A stretch of 64,000 nucleotides of DNA from Corynebacterium bovis DSM 20582 = CIP 54.80 (GCF_030408615.1 NZ_CP047187.1:1674001-1738000), one strand, 5' to 3'. Numbered from the stretch's first letter, positions 27,371-36,975 are shown. Program-made: numbers and translations. The notes: generated from the sequence alone by a model not told the origin.

Positions 27371-28425
27371 GGCTGACCTCCCTTGAGCAGGGTCCTGCGC
27401 AGCAGGACGAAGAACGTCGGACCGCCGACGAGGGCGGTGAAGATCCCGATCGGCAGGTCCGCGTACGCGATGAGGATGCGGGCGACGAGGTCCGCGAGGA
27501 TGACGAGGACCGCACCGCCGAGCGCGCTGAGCGGCACGAGCCACCGGTTCGACGGCCCCGTGACCTGCCGGAGGATGTGCGGGACGATGAGGCCGACGAA
27601 CCCGATCACCCCGGCGAAGGACACGGCGGCCGCGGCGAGCAGCGTCGAGACCCCGACGACGGCGATCCGTGCGACCCCGACGTTGACACCCGCGTGGAAC
27701 GCCGCCCGCTCCCCGAGGCTCAGGACGTCGAGGGTCCGGGCGAGGGCCACCGCCCCGAGGACCCCGACGACGACGGCGACGGCGACGGTCGCGACCTCGT
27801 TCGACCGGGCCCCGTTGAGCGACCCCATCTGCCAGAAGATGATCTGCTCCCGCGACGCCGTCGGGGCGAGGTAGACGAGGAAGGAGATCGCCGCACCCGC
27901 GACCGCGTTCACCGCGATGCCGGTGAGGATGAGGGTCACGACGCGCACCTCCCCGCCGACGCGGGCCAGCCGGTAGATGAGCAGGGTCGTGACCACCCCG
28001 GCGGCGAAGGCGAGCAGCGGCACCGTCGCCGTGCCGGCGAAGGACAGCCCGAAGACGATCGCCGCCGCCGCGCCGACACCGGCGCCCGCGGTGACCCCGA
28101 TGACCGACGGCTCCGCCAGCGGGTTGCCGAACAGGCCCTGGAGCAGCGTCCCGGCGACCGCGAGCGCCGCCCCGACGAGCACCCCGAGGACGAGCCGCGG
28201 CGCCCGGACCGACCACAGCACCCCCGCCGCGGACGAGCCGGACGTCCGGGCGACCCCCGGGCCGGCCGTGAGCGCCGACCACACCTCACCGAGCGACATG
28301 CTGTACTGCCCGAGCGCGAGGTTCGCGCCGACCCCCGCGACGAGCAGGACGACGAGCACCACCAGGGCGACGACGCGCGCCCGCGCCCGCCGGCGCAGGA
28401 CAGCGGTCGCGTGGACGCCGCTCAC
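27367..28425 (-). CDS. hmuU: haemin ABC transporter permease
   Basis: 352 residues with about ten membrane helices, FecCD family. The family motifs GTLLQGLFGNPLAEPSVIGV and VSFAGVIGFVGLIVPHILR are present; the latter is the contact loop for the ATPase. The GTG start overlaps the end of htaA by four bases. In C. diphtheriae hmuT, the binding lipoprotein, lies between htaA and hmuU; here it is missing, so the permease must receive haem from another protein, directly from HtaA, or from an HmuT encoded elsewhere. Confidence 0.92.
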   Translation of the reverse strand: MSGVHATAVLRRRARARVVALVVLVVLLVAGVGANLALGQYSMSLGEVWSALTAGPGVARTSGSSAAGVLWSVRAPRLVLGVLVGAALAVAGTLLQGLFGNPLAEPSVIGVTAGAGVGAAAAIVFGLSFAGTATVPLLAFAAGVVTTLLIYRLARVGGEVRVVTLILTGIAVNAVAGAAISFLVYLAPTASREQIIFWQMGSLNGARSNEVATVAVAVVVGVLGAVALARTLDVLSLGERAAFHAGVNVGVARIAVVGVSTLLAAAAVSFAGVIGFVGLIVPHILRQVTGPSNRWLVPLSALGGAVLVILADLVARILIAYADLPIGIFTALVGGPTFFVLLRRTLLKGGQP

Positions 28426-31076
28426 CGGACCGGCCCCGTCGGGTCGGGGCCCGTGTCCGCGCCGTCGCCGGCACGCCGGCGGCCGCGCAGGCCGAGCGCG
28501 AGGCCGACCCCGGCGGCGACGACGAGCACCGCGAGCGCGACCGGCGTCGTCGGGTTCTGGGCGAGGGCCATCGCCACCGACCGGGGACGGTCCTCCGCCG
28601 CCCCGGACGGCCGGTCGTGGATGTCGACCTCACCGGAGCCGCTGGCGGGCGCGGACGACCCGTCGGCCGGGAGCGCGCCGAGGGAGGCGACGTCCGGGGT
28701 GGACCCCGCGGTCCCCGCCCCGGTCGCGCCGCTGCCGTCGAGGGCGCCGCAGTCCGCGGCCCCGGCGAGGGCCGCCCGGACGCTCACCGGGGACATGACG
28801 GTCCCCGGCTCGTAGAAGTCGGACAGGGCGTTCGCCCCGGCCTGCGTGAGCGTCGCCTCGGCCGTGCCGTCGAGGACGCCGCCGTCGACGGACGCGGTGA
28901 CCGTGAGGTCGGCGACGGCGATGCGCCCGTAGGCGTGCGGCGTGCCCTGCGTGTCGTTCGAGGTGACGTCGGCGGTGAGCGTGCCGGTGCCGCCGGAGAA
29001 CGTCACCTCCGGGTCCGCGACGACCGTGCGCAGCGTGCCGCCGTGGCCCGTGAAGGTCACGGACCCGCGCGCGGCGACGGTGCCGCGCGGACCGGAGGTG
29101 TCGACGGCCCCCTCCGCGCCGCTGAAGATGAACGCGCCGCCGTTCTCGACGGCCCCGTCGGTCGTCCACGATCCCTTCGCGACGGACCCGCGGATGTAGC
29201 TGCGGAAGGAGTCCTTCACGCCCCACCCGATGCGGGACTCGGAGACCCGGCGCGTGGTCGACGCGTCGCACGTCGGCGCGCCGCCGGACGTGCCGCCGGA
29301 CGTGCCGCCGGTCCCCCCGCCGGCCGCACCCGCGCCGGCGGACCGGTCGACGCCGAGGACCCGCGGTCCCGGGGTCGTGCCGAGGGTGAGGTCGGGGGCC
29401 CGGTCCGGCCCGCCGGTGCCGCCGGTTCCTCCGGTTCCGCCGGTTCCCGCGCCCCCGGCGGGGCCGGCGGCCTCGAGGGCCCCGAGCCCGCCGCCGGCCG
29501 TGGCCCCGTCGCCGCAGCCCGCCCCGCCGAGGCCGAGGGTCACGGAGATCGGGTCGGCCTCGTTGTTGCCGGGCCCGTAGGTCCCGCCGAAGGCCGTGTT
29601 GCCGTCGTCGGTGAGCACACCGGTGCCGGTGAGTGTCACCGTGCCGCCCGCCGCCGCGTCGAGCGGACGGTCGAGGGTGAACGACGCGATGGGCCGTTGG
29701 GTGCCGGTGTCCGCCCCGGTGACGTCCGCCCCGGGCCGGAAGCTGCTCACGGTGTTCGTCCGGTAGTCGGCGACGATCTGCGCCTGCGTGCCCCGGATCC
29801 GCAGGCTCAGGGCGCTGAGGCGGATGGTGAGCAGGCCGGCGTGGCCGGTGAAGGTGACGGCGCCGCGGAGGGGGATGTCGGCGTCACCGCCGGAGACCGT
29901 GGCGGCGGCGGTGTCACCGGTGAAGTCGAAGGTGCCCCGGCCGCCCCGGTCGCCGGAGAAGCCGACGCCGTCGAGGTCCCAGTGCCCGCCCGCGATCGGG
30001 CCGGTGAGGTACCGGCGGAAGGACTGCTTCACCCCCCAGCCGACCGACGCCGACGTCACCGCCCGGCACGTCTCCGCCGGGCCGGCTGCGGCGGCGGGGG
30101 CTGCGGCAGGGGCGGCGGGTGCCGGAGCAGGGGCGGCGGCGGGGGCCGGTGCGGGGCCTGCGGCGGGTGCGGTGTCCCCGCCCGCGGTGTCGACGGAGGC
30201 CGCTCCGCCGCCCGGCTGCGGGGCGACCCGCTCCCCCGCCGCGTCCCGGCCCGGGTCGTCCGCGGTCGCGATGGTGGCGTCGAGCCCGCAGTCACCGTCG
30301 GTGACGGGGCCGCCGGTCGCGAGGGTGAGGTCGAGCGTGTCTCCCTCGTTGTCGCCCTCCCCGTACTGCCCGCCGAGGGCCGCGTTGAGCTCCGGGGTGA
30401 TCCACGTGCGCCCGGTGAGGTGCGCGGTGCCGTCGGCGGCGCCGGCCTCGCCGAGCGTTCCGTCGAGCGCGACGGTGGCGATCGGGGTGTGACGGAAGCT
30501 CCCGGGACCGCCGGACCCGGACAGGGCCACAGGGTTGAGCCCCCGGTAGTCACCGTCGGCGACGAGCCGGGCGGTCGTCCCCCGGACCTGGAGTTCGAGC
30601 GCGGAGAGCCGGATGTGCAGCAGACCGAGGTGGCCGTCCATCGTCAGGGTGCCGGCGAGGGGGATGTCGGCGTCGTCCCCCTCGACCCGGGCCGCGCCGG
30701 GCTCCGCGGTGAAGGTGAAGGCGCCGTCGGACCCGGCGGGCTCCCCCCGGAACCCGACCCCGTCGAGGGTCCACGAGCCCCCGGCGACGGGCCCCGTGAG
30801 GTACCGGCGGAAGGACTGCCGGATGCCCCACCCGACGGTGCCCCGGGTCACCGGCCGGCACTCCGCACCGCCCGCGGCCGGCGCGGCCTGCGCGGCGGGC
30901 ACGACGACCGGCGACAGCGCGGACACCGGCAGCGCCCCCGCGCCGACGAGGGGCATGACGGCGACGACGGCCCCCGCGGCGACGGTGCGCAGCGGCCCGC
31001 GGGTGCTGCGGGCGGTGCGGGGGGCGCGGGGTCTCCGGGGGGTGTCGGGTCGGGCGGTGGGGTGGCGGACAGGCAT
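28422..31076 (-). CDS. htaA: HtaA haem-binding surface protein with three CR domains
   Basis: 884 residues. A signal sequence covers about 1-65. Three HtaA (CR) domains start near residues 73, 335 and 603; each opens with a cysteine and the pattern VGWGxxxSFRxYxxG (GWGIRQSFRRYLTG, GWGVKQSFRRYLTG, GWGVKDSFRSYIRG). Each holds a conserved histidine block (DGHLGLLHIRLS, TGHAGLLTIRLS, TGHGGTLRTVV). Such Tyr and His residues bind haem in known HtaA. Linkers are Ala/Pro/Gly-rich. A C-terminal helix (about 841-862, PVALAVLVVAAGVGLALGLR) and basic tail anchor it. GAGAGGA lies four bases before the ATG. Known HtaA proteins usually have two CR domains. Confidence 0.92.
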   Translation of the reverse strand: MPVRHPTARPDTPRRPRAPRTARSTRGPLRTVAAGAVVAVMPLVGAGALPVSALSPVVVPAAQAAPAAGGAECRPVTRGTVGWGIRQSFRRYLTGPVAGGSWTLDGVGFRGEPAGSDGAFTFTAEPGAARVEGDDADIPLAGTLTMDGHLGLLHIRLSALELQVRGTTARLVADGDYRGLNPVALSGSGGPGSFRHTPIATVALDGTLGEAGAADGTAHLTGRTWITPELNAALGGQYGEGDNEGDTLDLTLATGGPVTDGDCGLDATIATADDPGRDAAGERVAPQPGGGAASVDTAGGDTAPAAGPAPAPAAAPAPAPAAPAAAPAAAAGPAETCRAVTSASVGWGVKQSFRRYLTGPIAGGHWDLDGVGFSGDRGGRGTFDFTGDTAAATVSGGDADIPLRGAVTFTGHAGLLTIRLSALSLRIRGTQAQIVADYRTNTVSSFRPGADVTGADTGTQRPIASFTLDRPLDAAAGGTVTLTGTGVLTDDGNTAFGGTYGPGNNEADPISVTLGLGGAGCGDGATAGGGLGALEAAGPAGGAGTGGTGGTGGTGGPDRAPDLTLGTTPGPRVLGVDRSAGAGAAGGGTGGTSGGTSGGAPTCDASTTRRVSESRIGWGVKDSFRSYIRGSVAKGSWTTDGAVENGGAFIFSGAEGAVDTSGPRGTVAARGSVTFTGHGGTLRTVVADPEVTFSGGTGTLTADVTSNDTQGTPHAYGRIAVADLTVTASVDGGVLDGTAEATLTQAGANALSDFYEPGTVMSPVSVRAALAGAADCGALDGSGATGAGTAGSTPDVASLGALPADGSSAPASGSGEVDIHDRPSGAAEDRPRSVAMALAQNPTTPVALAVLVVAAGVGLALGLRGRRRAGDGADTGPDPTGPVR

Positions 31077-31144
31077 GGGGTCCTCTCTGGCGTGGGAGGG
31101 CCCCGGCCGGTCTCGGTCCGGCACATCCCTGAGCCCATCCTCAG

Positions 31145-31163
31145 TTAGGTGAGCCTACAGCAA
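31145..31163 (-). promoter_or_regulatory. DtxR-like iron box before htaA-hmuUV
   Basis: The plus strand reads TTAGGTGAGCCTACAGCAA, 14 of 19 matches to the DtxR palindrome. On the minus strand TAGGCT lies within it as the likely -10 box. It is about 70 bases before the htaA ATG. Confidence 0.72.
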
Positions 31164-31269
31164 GACCAAAGCGCTGCCTACTGTTTTCCCGGACGCCGGG
31201 GCCGGGCCCTCCCCCGGCGCGCCCCACGCCGGCCACCGGCCCCGGCGCGCTCTGCCCCCCCCGGCGGGA

Positions 31270-34200
31270 TCAGGAGCGGTACCGGTCCTCGTCGATCTCC
31301 TCGCCCCAGAAGATGCGGTCGACGACGCGCCGCGCCCGCCGGGTCTTCTTGAGGTAGTCGTCGAGGAACCCCTGCGAGTCCTCCGGCGGCCAGTTCGCCG
31401 CCGCCGCGACCTGGACGAGCTGCGGCCCCGGCTGCGGCAGCTGGTCCTTGCGCGTGCCCTTGACGAGGACGATCGCGTTGCGCGCGTGGGTCGCCGTGAT
31501 CCACGCGGTGCGCAGGGTCTCCGCGTCCTCCGCGCCGATGAGCCCGGCGTCGAGGATCTCCCGCAGCACCGCGAGGGTCGACGTGTTCCGCAACGCCCCG
31601 ACGACGTGACTGTGCTGCATCGTCAGCAGCTGCACCGTCCACTCGATGTCCGTCAGCGCCCCGCGCCCGAGCTTCGTGTGCGTGTTCCGGTCGGCGCCCC
31701 GGGGCAGCCGCTCGGCGTCGACCCGGGCCTTCATCCGCCGCACCTCGCGGACGGTCGCCTCGTCGGCCCCGTCGGCCGGGTACCGGAACTCGTCGATCAT
31801 CCGCAGGAACCGGATCCCCAGGTCCTTGTCGCCGGCGATCCACGTCGCCCGCAACAGGGCCTGGAGTTCCCACGTGTCCGCCCACCGGGCGTAGTACGCA
31901 CGGTAGGACTCCAGCGTGCGGACCGTCGGCCCGTTCCGGCCCTCGGGGCGGAGGTTGACGTCCACCTCCAGCGGCGGGTCCTGGGACGGGCGGGCGAGCC
32001 GGCGGCGCAGCCCGTCGCAGATCCCCGTCGCCCAGCGCACGGCCGCGGCCGTGTCCTCCCGGTCGGGCTCCTCCCCCGCGTCGCAGGGTTCGCACACGAA
32101 GAGCACGTCGGCGTCGGAGCCGTAGCCCAGCTCCTCGCCGCCGAGCCGCCCCATCCCGATGACGCTGATCCGCGCCGGGGCGTTGCGCCCGTGGGAGTCC
32201 TCCCACGCGGCGACCTCCACCTGCAGCGCCGCCTCGAGCACGGCGTTCCACACGTAGGACAGGGACCGGCACACCTCCTCGACCTCCATGAGGCCGAGCA
32301 GGTCCGCGCTGGCGATCCGCGCCAGCTCCGTCCGGCGCAGGGACCGCGCGGCGGCGATCGCCCGGTCGGGGTCGTCGTGCCGCCCCGCCGCGGCGACGAG
32401 GGAGTGGCTGATGACCGAGGCGTCCTTGTCCAGCAGTTTCGGCCCGTTCGCCCCGTCGCTGAGGAGGCGCACCGTGTCCGGGGAGGCGATGATGAGCTCC
32501 GCCGCGTACGGCGACGTGCCGAGGATCCGCATGAGCCGCTGGCCGACGACGTTCTCGTCGCGGAGCAGCCGCAGGAACCACGAACGGGTGAACGCGGCCT
32601 CCGACAGCTTCCGGTACGCGAGCAGGCCGGAGTCGGGGTCGACGGTGCCGCTCAGCCACTCGAGCATCGAGGGCAGGATCATCCCCTGGATGCGGTCCTT
32701 GCGCGTCGACCCGGACGCGAGCGCCGACAGGTGCTCGAACGCGCGGTCCGGGGCCCGGTAGCCCAGCGCCGCGAGCTGCCGCTTCGCCGCGTCCGGGGTG
32801 AGCCGCAGGGCGTCGACCGGCATCGTGACGACCGAGCTCAGCAGCGGACGGTAGAACAGCTTGCGGTGGAGCTGGTGGATCTGGACGGCCACCCGCCGCA
32901 CGGTCCGGTCCAGCTGCTCGGCGGAGCTGCCGGCGTCGGTGGCGCGGATCCCGGCCGTCCGGGCGAGCCACGTCCGGGCGGGGCCGTCGTCCGGTTTCGG
33001 GAGGGTGTGCGTCCGCCGCATGTGGTGCAGCTGCATCCGGTGCTCGAGCAGCCGCATGAACTCGTAGCAGCTGATGAGGGTGTCGCCGTCCTCGCGGCCG
33101 ACGTACCCTCCCGCGACGAGCGCCCGCAGCGCCCCGATCGTGGACGGCACGCGGACGGACTCGTCGACCCGGCCGTGGACCATCTGCAGCAGCTGCACCG
33201 CGAACTCCACGTCGCGCAGCCCGCCCGGCCCGAGCTTGAGCTCCCGGTCGAGGACGTCGTCCGGCACGTTGTCGATGACCCGGCGGCGCATCGCCTGGAC
33301 GTCCTCGACGAAGTCGTCGCGCTCGGCGGCGGTCCACACCTTGGCCGACAACGCGTCGGTGTACCGGCGGCACAGGTCCATGTCCCCGGTCATCGGGCGG
33401 GCCTTGAGCTGCGCCTGGAACTCCCACGTCTTCGCCCACCGGTCGTAGTAGGCCACGTGGCTGTCGAGCGTGCGCACCAGCGCGCCCCGCTTGCCCTCCG
33501 GGCGCAGGGCGGCGTCGACCTCGAAGAACACCCGGCACCCGATGGAGATGAACTCCCCGGCGAGCCGGGTGGCCTTCGCGTCGGCCGGCTCGGCGACGAA
33601 GATGACGTCGACGTCCGAGATGTAGTTCAGCTCCCGCGCCCCGCACTTGCCGAGGGCGAGCACACCGAGCCGCACGGGCACGTCGCCCTCGGGGACGACG
33701 ACGGCCACCGCGACGGCCAGCGCCGCGGTGAGCGCGGCGTCGGCGAGATCCGCGAGCAGCCGCGTGAGCAGCTCGAAGCTCACGCTCGGCGGCAGCTCCT
33801 CCCCCTCCCGGTGGATGAACGTCCCGGCGAGGTCCGCCGCCGCGAGCCGCATGAGCAGACTGCGGTACGCCACCCGCAGCGCCTGGTCCGCCTCCGGGCC
33901 GGTCACCGCCGCCCGGTACATGAGCGAGTCCGGGCCGTGGTCGACGCCGTCCGGGCCCGTCACCGGACGCGCACCGACGGCGTCGAGCATCGTGTCCATC
34001 ATCTGCCGGCGGTCCGGCAGGGGCTCCCGGAGCAGCGGCCAGTGCGTGGGGTTCGCCACGAGGTGGTCGCCCAGCGCCGTCGATGCCCCGAGCAGCGCGA
34101 ACAACGGCACCCGGAAGGTCGGGTCCTGCTCGACGGCGGCGAGGAGCTCCGCCGACGACGTGCCGGCGGGGACCGGGGCGGGGTCCGTGGCGTGGCCGCC

Positions 34201-34464
34201 GTCGGCGGCGTCGGTGTCGGTGCCGTGGCTGCCGGCAGCGTCCCCGCGCGCGGCGAGGTCGTCGAGCGCGTCGACGAGCCGGACGAGGTTGTTCAGCGCG
34301 AGGTTCGGGTCACCGGTCGCCGACAGGGTCCACAGGACCGCCCGGCTCGCGGCGTTGTTCCAGCCCAGGCGGTCGAGGTCGGCGGCGGCCCGGGGGCCGC
34401 TCAGCCCGAGCGCGGCGGGCGACGGGACGGGGTTGCGGGACGAGCGCGGGAGATTCACGGCCAC
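31270..34464 (-). CDS. glnE: bifunctional glutamine synthetase adenylyltransferase/deadenylase
   Basis: 1064 residues, full length for actinobacterial GlnE. Two nucleotidyltransferase domains are visible. The N-terminal one, normally the AMP-removing half, has ELNYISDVDVIFVAEP. The C-terminal one, normally the AMP-adding half, has LGYGSDADVLFVCEP. Helical PII-response segments lie between. It would modify Tyr406 of the GlnA encoded at 12.7-14.1 kb. It follows glnA2 after only three bases, as in related genomes, and so shares its transcript. Confidence 0.95.
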   Translation of the reverse strand: MAVNLPRSSRNPVPSPAALGLSGPRAAADLDRLGWNNAASRAVLWTLSATGDPNLALNNLVRLVDALDDLAARGDAAGSHGTDTDAADGGHATDPAPVPAGTSSAELLAAVEQDPTFRVPLFALLGASTALGDHLVANPTHWPLLREPLPDRRQMMDTMLDAVGARPVTGPDGVDHGPDSLMYRAAVTGPEADQALRVAYRSLLMRLAAADLAGTFIHREGEELPPSVSFELLTRLLADLADAALTAALAVAVAVVVPEGDVPVRLGVLALGKCGARELNYISDVDVIFVAEPADAKATRLAGEFISIGCRVFFEVDAALRPEGKRGALVRTLDSHVAYYDRWAKTWEFQAQLKARPMTGDMDLCRRYTDALSAKVWTAAERDDFVEDVQAMRRRVIDNVPDDVLDRELKLGPGGLRDVEFAVQLLQMVHGRVDESVRVPSTIGALRALVAGGYVGREDGDTLISCYEFMRLLEHRMQLHHMRRTHTLPKPDDGPARTWLARTAGIRATDAGSSAEQLDRTVRRVAVQIHQLHRKLFYRPLLSSVVTMPVDALRLTPDAAKRQLAALGYRAPDRAFEHLSALASGSTRKDRIQGMILPSMLEWLSGTVDPDSGLLAYRKLSEAAFTRSWFLRLLRDENVVGQRLMRILGTSPYAAELIIASPDTVRLLSDGANGPKLLDKDASVISHSLVAAAGRHDDPDRAIAAARSLRRTELARIASADLLGLMEVEEVCRSLSYVWNAVLEAALQVEVAAWEDSHGRNAPARISVIGMGRLGGEELGYGSDADVLFVCEPCDAGEEPDREDTAAAVRWATGICDGLRRRLARPSQDPPLEVDVNLRPEGRNGPTVRTLESYRAYYARWADTWELQALLRATWIAGDKDLGIRFLRMIDEFRYPADGADEATVREVRRMKARVDAERLPRGADRNTHTKLGRGALTDIEWTVQLLTMQHSHVVGALRNTSTLAVLREILDAGLIGAEDAETLRTAWITATHARNAIVLVKGTRKDQLPQPGPQLVQVAAAANWPPEDSQGFLDDYLKKTRRARRVVDRIFWGEEIDEDRYRS

Positions 34465-34467
34465 CCC

Positions 34468-35808
34468 CTACAGTTCGAGGTTGTTGCGCAGTTCCCAGGC
34501 CGTGACCTGCGAGGAGTAGTCCGACCACTCCCGCCACTTGTTCCGCAGGAAGAACTCGAAGACGTGCTCCCCCAGCGTGTCCGCGACGAGCTCGGAGCGC
34601 TCCATCTCCCGGAGGGCCTGCTCCAGGTCCGTCGGCAGGTCCTTGTAGCCGAGCGCCCGCCGCTCCCGGCGGGTGAGGCTCGCGACGTCGTCCTCCGCCG
34701 GGGCCCCGAGCTCGTAGCCCTCGCGGATGCCCTTGAGCCCCGCGGCGAGGAGCACGCTGTACGCGAGGTACGGGTTCGCCGCGCTGTCGGGGCTGCGCAC
34801 CTCGACGCGCCGGGAGGACTGCTTGTTCACCGTGTACATCGGGACGCGGACGAGGGCCGACCGGTTCGACGCCCCCCACGTCGCCGCCGTCGGGGCCTCC
34901 CCGCCGAAGGCGATGCGCTTGTACGAGTTGACGAACTGGTTCGTCACCGCGGAGATCTCCCCCGCGTGCTCGAGGATCCCGGCGATGAAGGACTTCGCCG
35001 TCCGGGAGAGCCGGAACTCGTCGTCCGGGTCGTGGAAGGCGTTCTCGTCGCCCTCGAACAGGGACATGTGGGTGTGCATCGCGGAGCCGGCCTCGGCGAC
35101 GAAGGGCTTCGGCATGAACGTCGCCCGCACCCCGTTGCGCCGCGCGACCTGCTTGACGATGTACCGGAAGGTCATGATGTTGTCCGCCATGGACAGCGCG
35201 TCGGCGTACCGGAGGTCGATCTCCTGCTGGCCGGGGGCCGTCTCGTGGTGGGAGAACTCGACGGAGATCCCCATCCGCTCCAGCGCGTTGATCGCGTCCT
35301 GGCGGAACTGCGGGGCCTCGTCGGTGACCGCCTGGTCGAAGTAGCCGCCGGAGTCGCTCGGCACCGGGGGCTGGCCGTCCGTGTCGAGGGACTTCACGAG
35401 GAAGAACTCGATCTCCGGGTGGACGTAGCACGTGAACCCCTCGTCGGCCGCCCGGTTGAGCTGCCGGCGCAGCACCTGCCGCGGGTCGGCCCACGACGGC
35501 TCCCCGTCGGGCATCGCGATGTCGCAGAACATCCGGGCCGACAGGTTCCGGCCGTCACCCTGGTGGAACGGCAGGATCTGGAACGTGCTCGGGTCCGGCC
35601 GCGCGATCGTGTCGGACTCGGACACGCGGGAGAACCCCTCGATCGCCGAGCCGTCGAAGCCGATGCCCTCGGTGAACGCCCCCTCCAGCTCCGCCGGCGC
35701 GACGGCGACGGACTTCAGCGAGCCCTGGATGTCGGTGAACCACAGCCGCACGAAGCGGATGTCCCGTTCCTCGAGAGTGCGCAGCACGAATTCCTGTTGG
35801 CGGTTCAT
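34468..35808 (-). CDS. glnA2: glutamine synthetase-like protein GlnA2
   Basis: 446 residues. The metal-binding and ATP motifs are present: GIGFDGSAIEGFSR, HPEIEFFLVKS, and KPFVAEAGSAMHTHMSLF. The C-terminus (RNKWREWSDYSSQVT) lacks the adenylylation loop of GlnA, so it is the short type-I form. In C. glutamicum this paralogue is not needed for glutamine supply; related proteins use other amines. The ATG reading MNRQQEF is chosen: TACTAT lies seven bases before it, while an upstream ATG nine bases away overlaps that box. It leads the glnA2-glnE unit. Confidence 0.92.
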   Translation of the reverse strand: MNRQQEFVLRTLEERDIRFVRLWFTDIQGSLKSVAVAPAELEGAFTEGIGFDGSAIEGFSRVSESDTIARPDPSTFQILPFHQGDGRNLSARMFCDIAMPDGEPSWADPRQVLRRQLNRAADEGFTCYVHPEIEFFLVKSLDTDGQPPVPSDSGGYFDQAVTDEAPQFRQDAINALERMGISVEFSHHETAPGQQEIDLRYADALSMADNIMTFRYIVKQVARRNGVRATFMPKPFVAEAGSAMHTHMSLFEGDENAFHDPDDEFRLSRTAKSFIAGILEHAGEISAVTNQFVNSYKRIAFGGEAPTAATWGASNRSALVRVPMYTVNKQSSRRVEVRSPDSAANPYLAYSVLLAAGLKGIREGYELGAPAEDDVASLTRRERRALGYKDLPTDLEQALREMERSELVADTLGEHVFEFFLRNKWREWSDYSSQVTAWELRNNLEL

Positions 35809-35916
35809 GCGGACCATAGTAACCGCCGGGGTGACGCCCGGCCGCGACCGCCGGACGGCCGGGGCCGCGGGACCGCGCGGCGGGCGACACCACCCTCACG
35901 TGGCACAATCGGGTCC

Positions 35917-36870
35917 ATGTCTTCCACCCCGTCCTCCCCCGAAGCCGCCTCCGCGGACCCGTCGACCACGGCGTCCGGCACCGCGTCGACCACCGCGTCC
36001 GGCACGGCGTCCACCTCCGCGGCCGGCACCGCGTCGAACGCCCCGTCGACCCCCGCCGGGTACATGGTCCCCACGAAGCAGGTCCGCATCCGTGACCTGC
36101 ACACCTGGCGCCGGGAGGGCCGCCGGTGGGCGATGCTCACCGCGTACGACTACTCGACGGCCGTCGCCTTCGCGGAGGCCGGCATCGAGGTCATGCTCGT
36201 CGGGGACTCCGCGGCGAACGTCGTCTACGGCTACGACTCGACGCAGCAGGTGTCGATGGACGAGATGTGCCACCTCGCGGCCGCGGTCGTCCGGGGCGCC
36301 GGCAGCGCGCTCGTCGTCGTCGACCTCCCCTTCGGCACCTACGAGGCGTCCGACGAGCAGGCCGTGCGCTCGGCGGCGGAGATCCTGCGCCGGTCGGGGG
36401 CTCACATGGTGAAGATCGAGGGCGGCGTGCGGATCGCCCCGCGCATCCGGGCGCTCGTCGACGCGGGCATCGCGGTGTGCGCGCACGTCGGGTTCACCCC
36501 GCAGTCGGTCAACGCCCTCGGCGGCTTCCGGGTCCAGGGTCGCGGGGAGGGGGCCGACGCCCTCCTCGCCGACGTCGAGGCCGTCACCGCGGCGGGCGCG
36601 GAGCTCGTCGTCATGGAGATGGTCCCCGCGGACGTCGCCGCCCGGGCGACGGAGGCCTCCCCCGTCCCCACCGTCGGCATCGGGGCGGGCCCGGGGACGG
36701 ACGCCCAGGTCCTCGTGTGGCACGACATGGCCGCCCTGCCCGCCGGCGGTCACCGCCCGCGGTTCGCGAAGCAGTGGGCCAGCCTGGGGCGGGACCTCAC
36801 CGCCGCCGCGGCGGCGTACAAGCGCGAGGTCGTCGAGGGCACCTTCCCCGCCGAGGAGCACTGCTTCTAG
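35917..36870 (+). CDS. panB: 3-methyl-2-oxobutanoate hydroxymethyltransferase
   Basis: 317 residues. PanB makes ketopantoate, the first step of pantothenate synthesis. Motifs are MLTAYDYSTAVAFAEAG, VGDSAANVVYGYDST, the active-site KIEGG (usual KLEGG), VCAHVGFTPQSVNALGG and VGIGAGPGTDAQVLVWHD. The first ~47 residues are a Ser/Thr/Ala repeat with three copies of TASGTAS-like units, not found in normal PanB. CACAAT seven bases before the ATG fits a leaderless promoter. The panC partner is not beside it. It is divergent from glnA2 over 108 bases. Confidence 0.92.
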   Translation: MSSTPSSPEAASADPSTTASGTASTTASGTASTSAAGTASNAPSTPAGYMVPTKQVRIRDLHTWRREGRRWAMLTAYDYSTAVAFAEAGIEVMLVGDSAANVVYGYDSTQQVSMDEMCHLAAAVVRGAGSALVVVDLPFGTYEASDEQAVRSAAEILRRSGAHMVKIEGGVRIAPRIRALVDAGIAVCAHVGFTPQSVNALGGFRVQGRGEGADALLADVEAVTAAGAELVVMEMVPADVAARATEASPVPTVGIGAGPGTDAQVLVWHDMAALPAGGHRPRFAKQWASLGRDLTAAAAAYKREVVEGTFPAEEHCF

Positions 36871-36940
36871 GTCCCGTGCCCGGGGGGTGCGGTGTCCCGG
36901 GAGGGGGACGACGCCGGGGCGGTCACGGTGTCCCGGTCCC

Positions 36941-36975
36941 GGGGGTGTCCCGGGGGGCGGGGGTCAGGGGCAGGG
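36941..36975 (+). other. G-quadruplex-like G-run cluster
   Basis: Five runs of three to six G (GGGGGTGTCCCGGGGGGCGG onward) lie within 35 bases, in the 130-base gap between the convergent panB and the small SPOR-like gene. A quadruplex or a terminator function is an inference. Confidence 0.4.

Noticed and set aside
31486..36870. A plus-strand open frame of almost 1,800 codons antisense to glnE and glnA2
   Set aside because: Only the final panB part shows a protein family. The upstream part is the shadow of glnE and glnA2.
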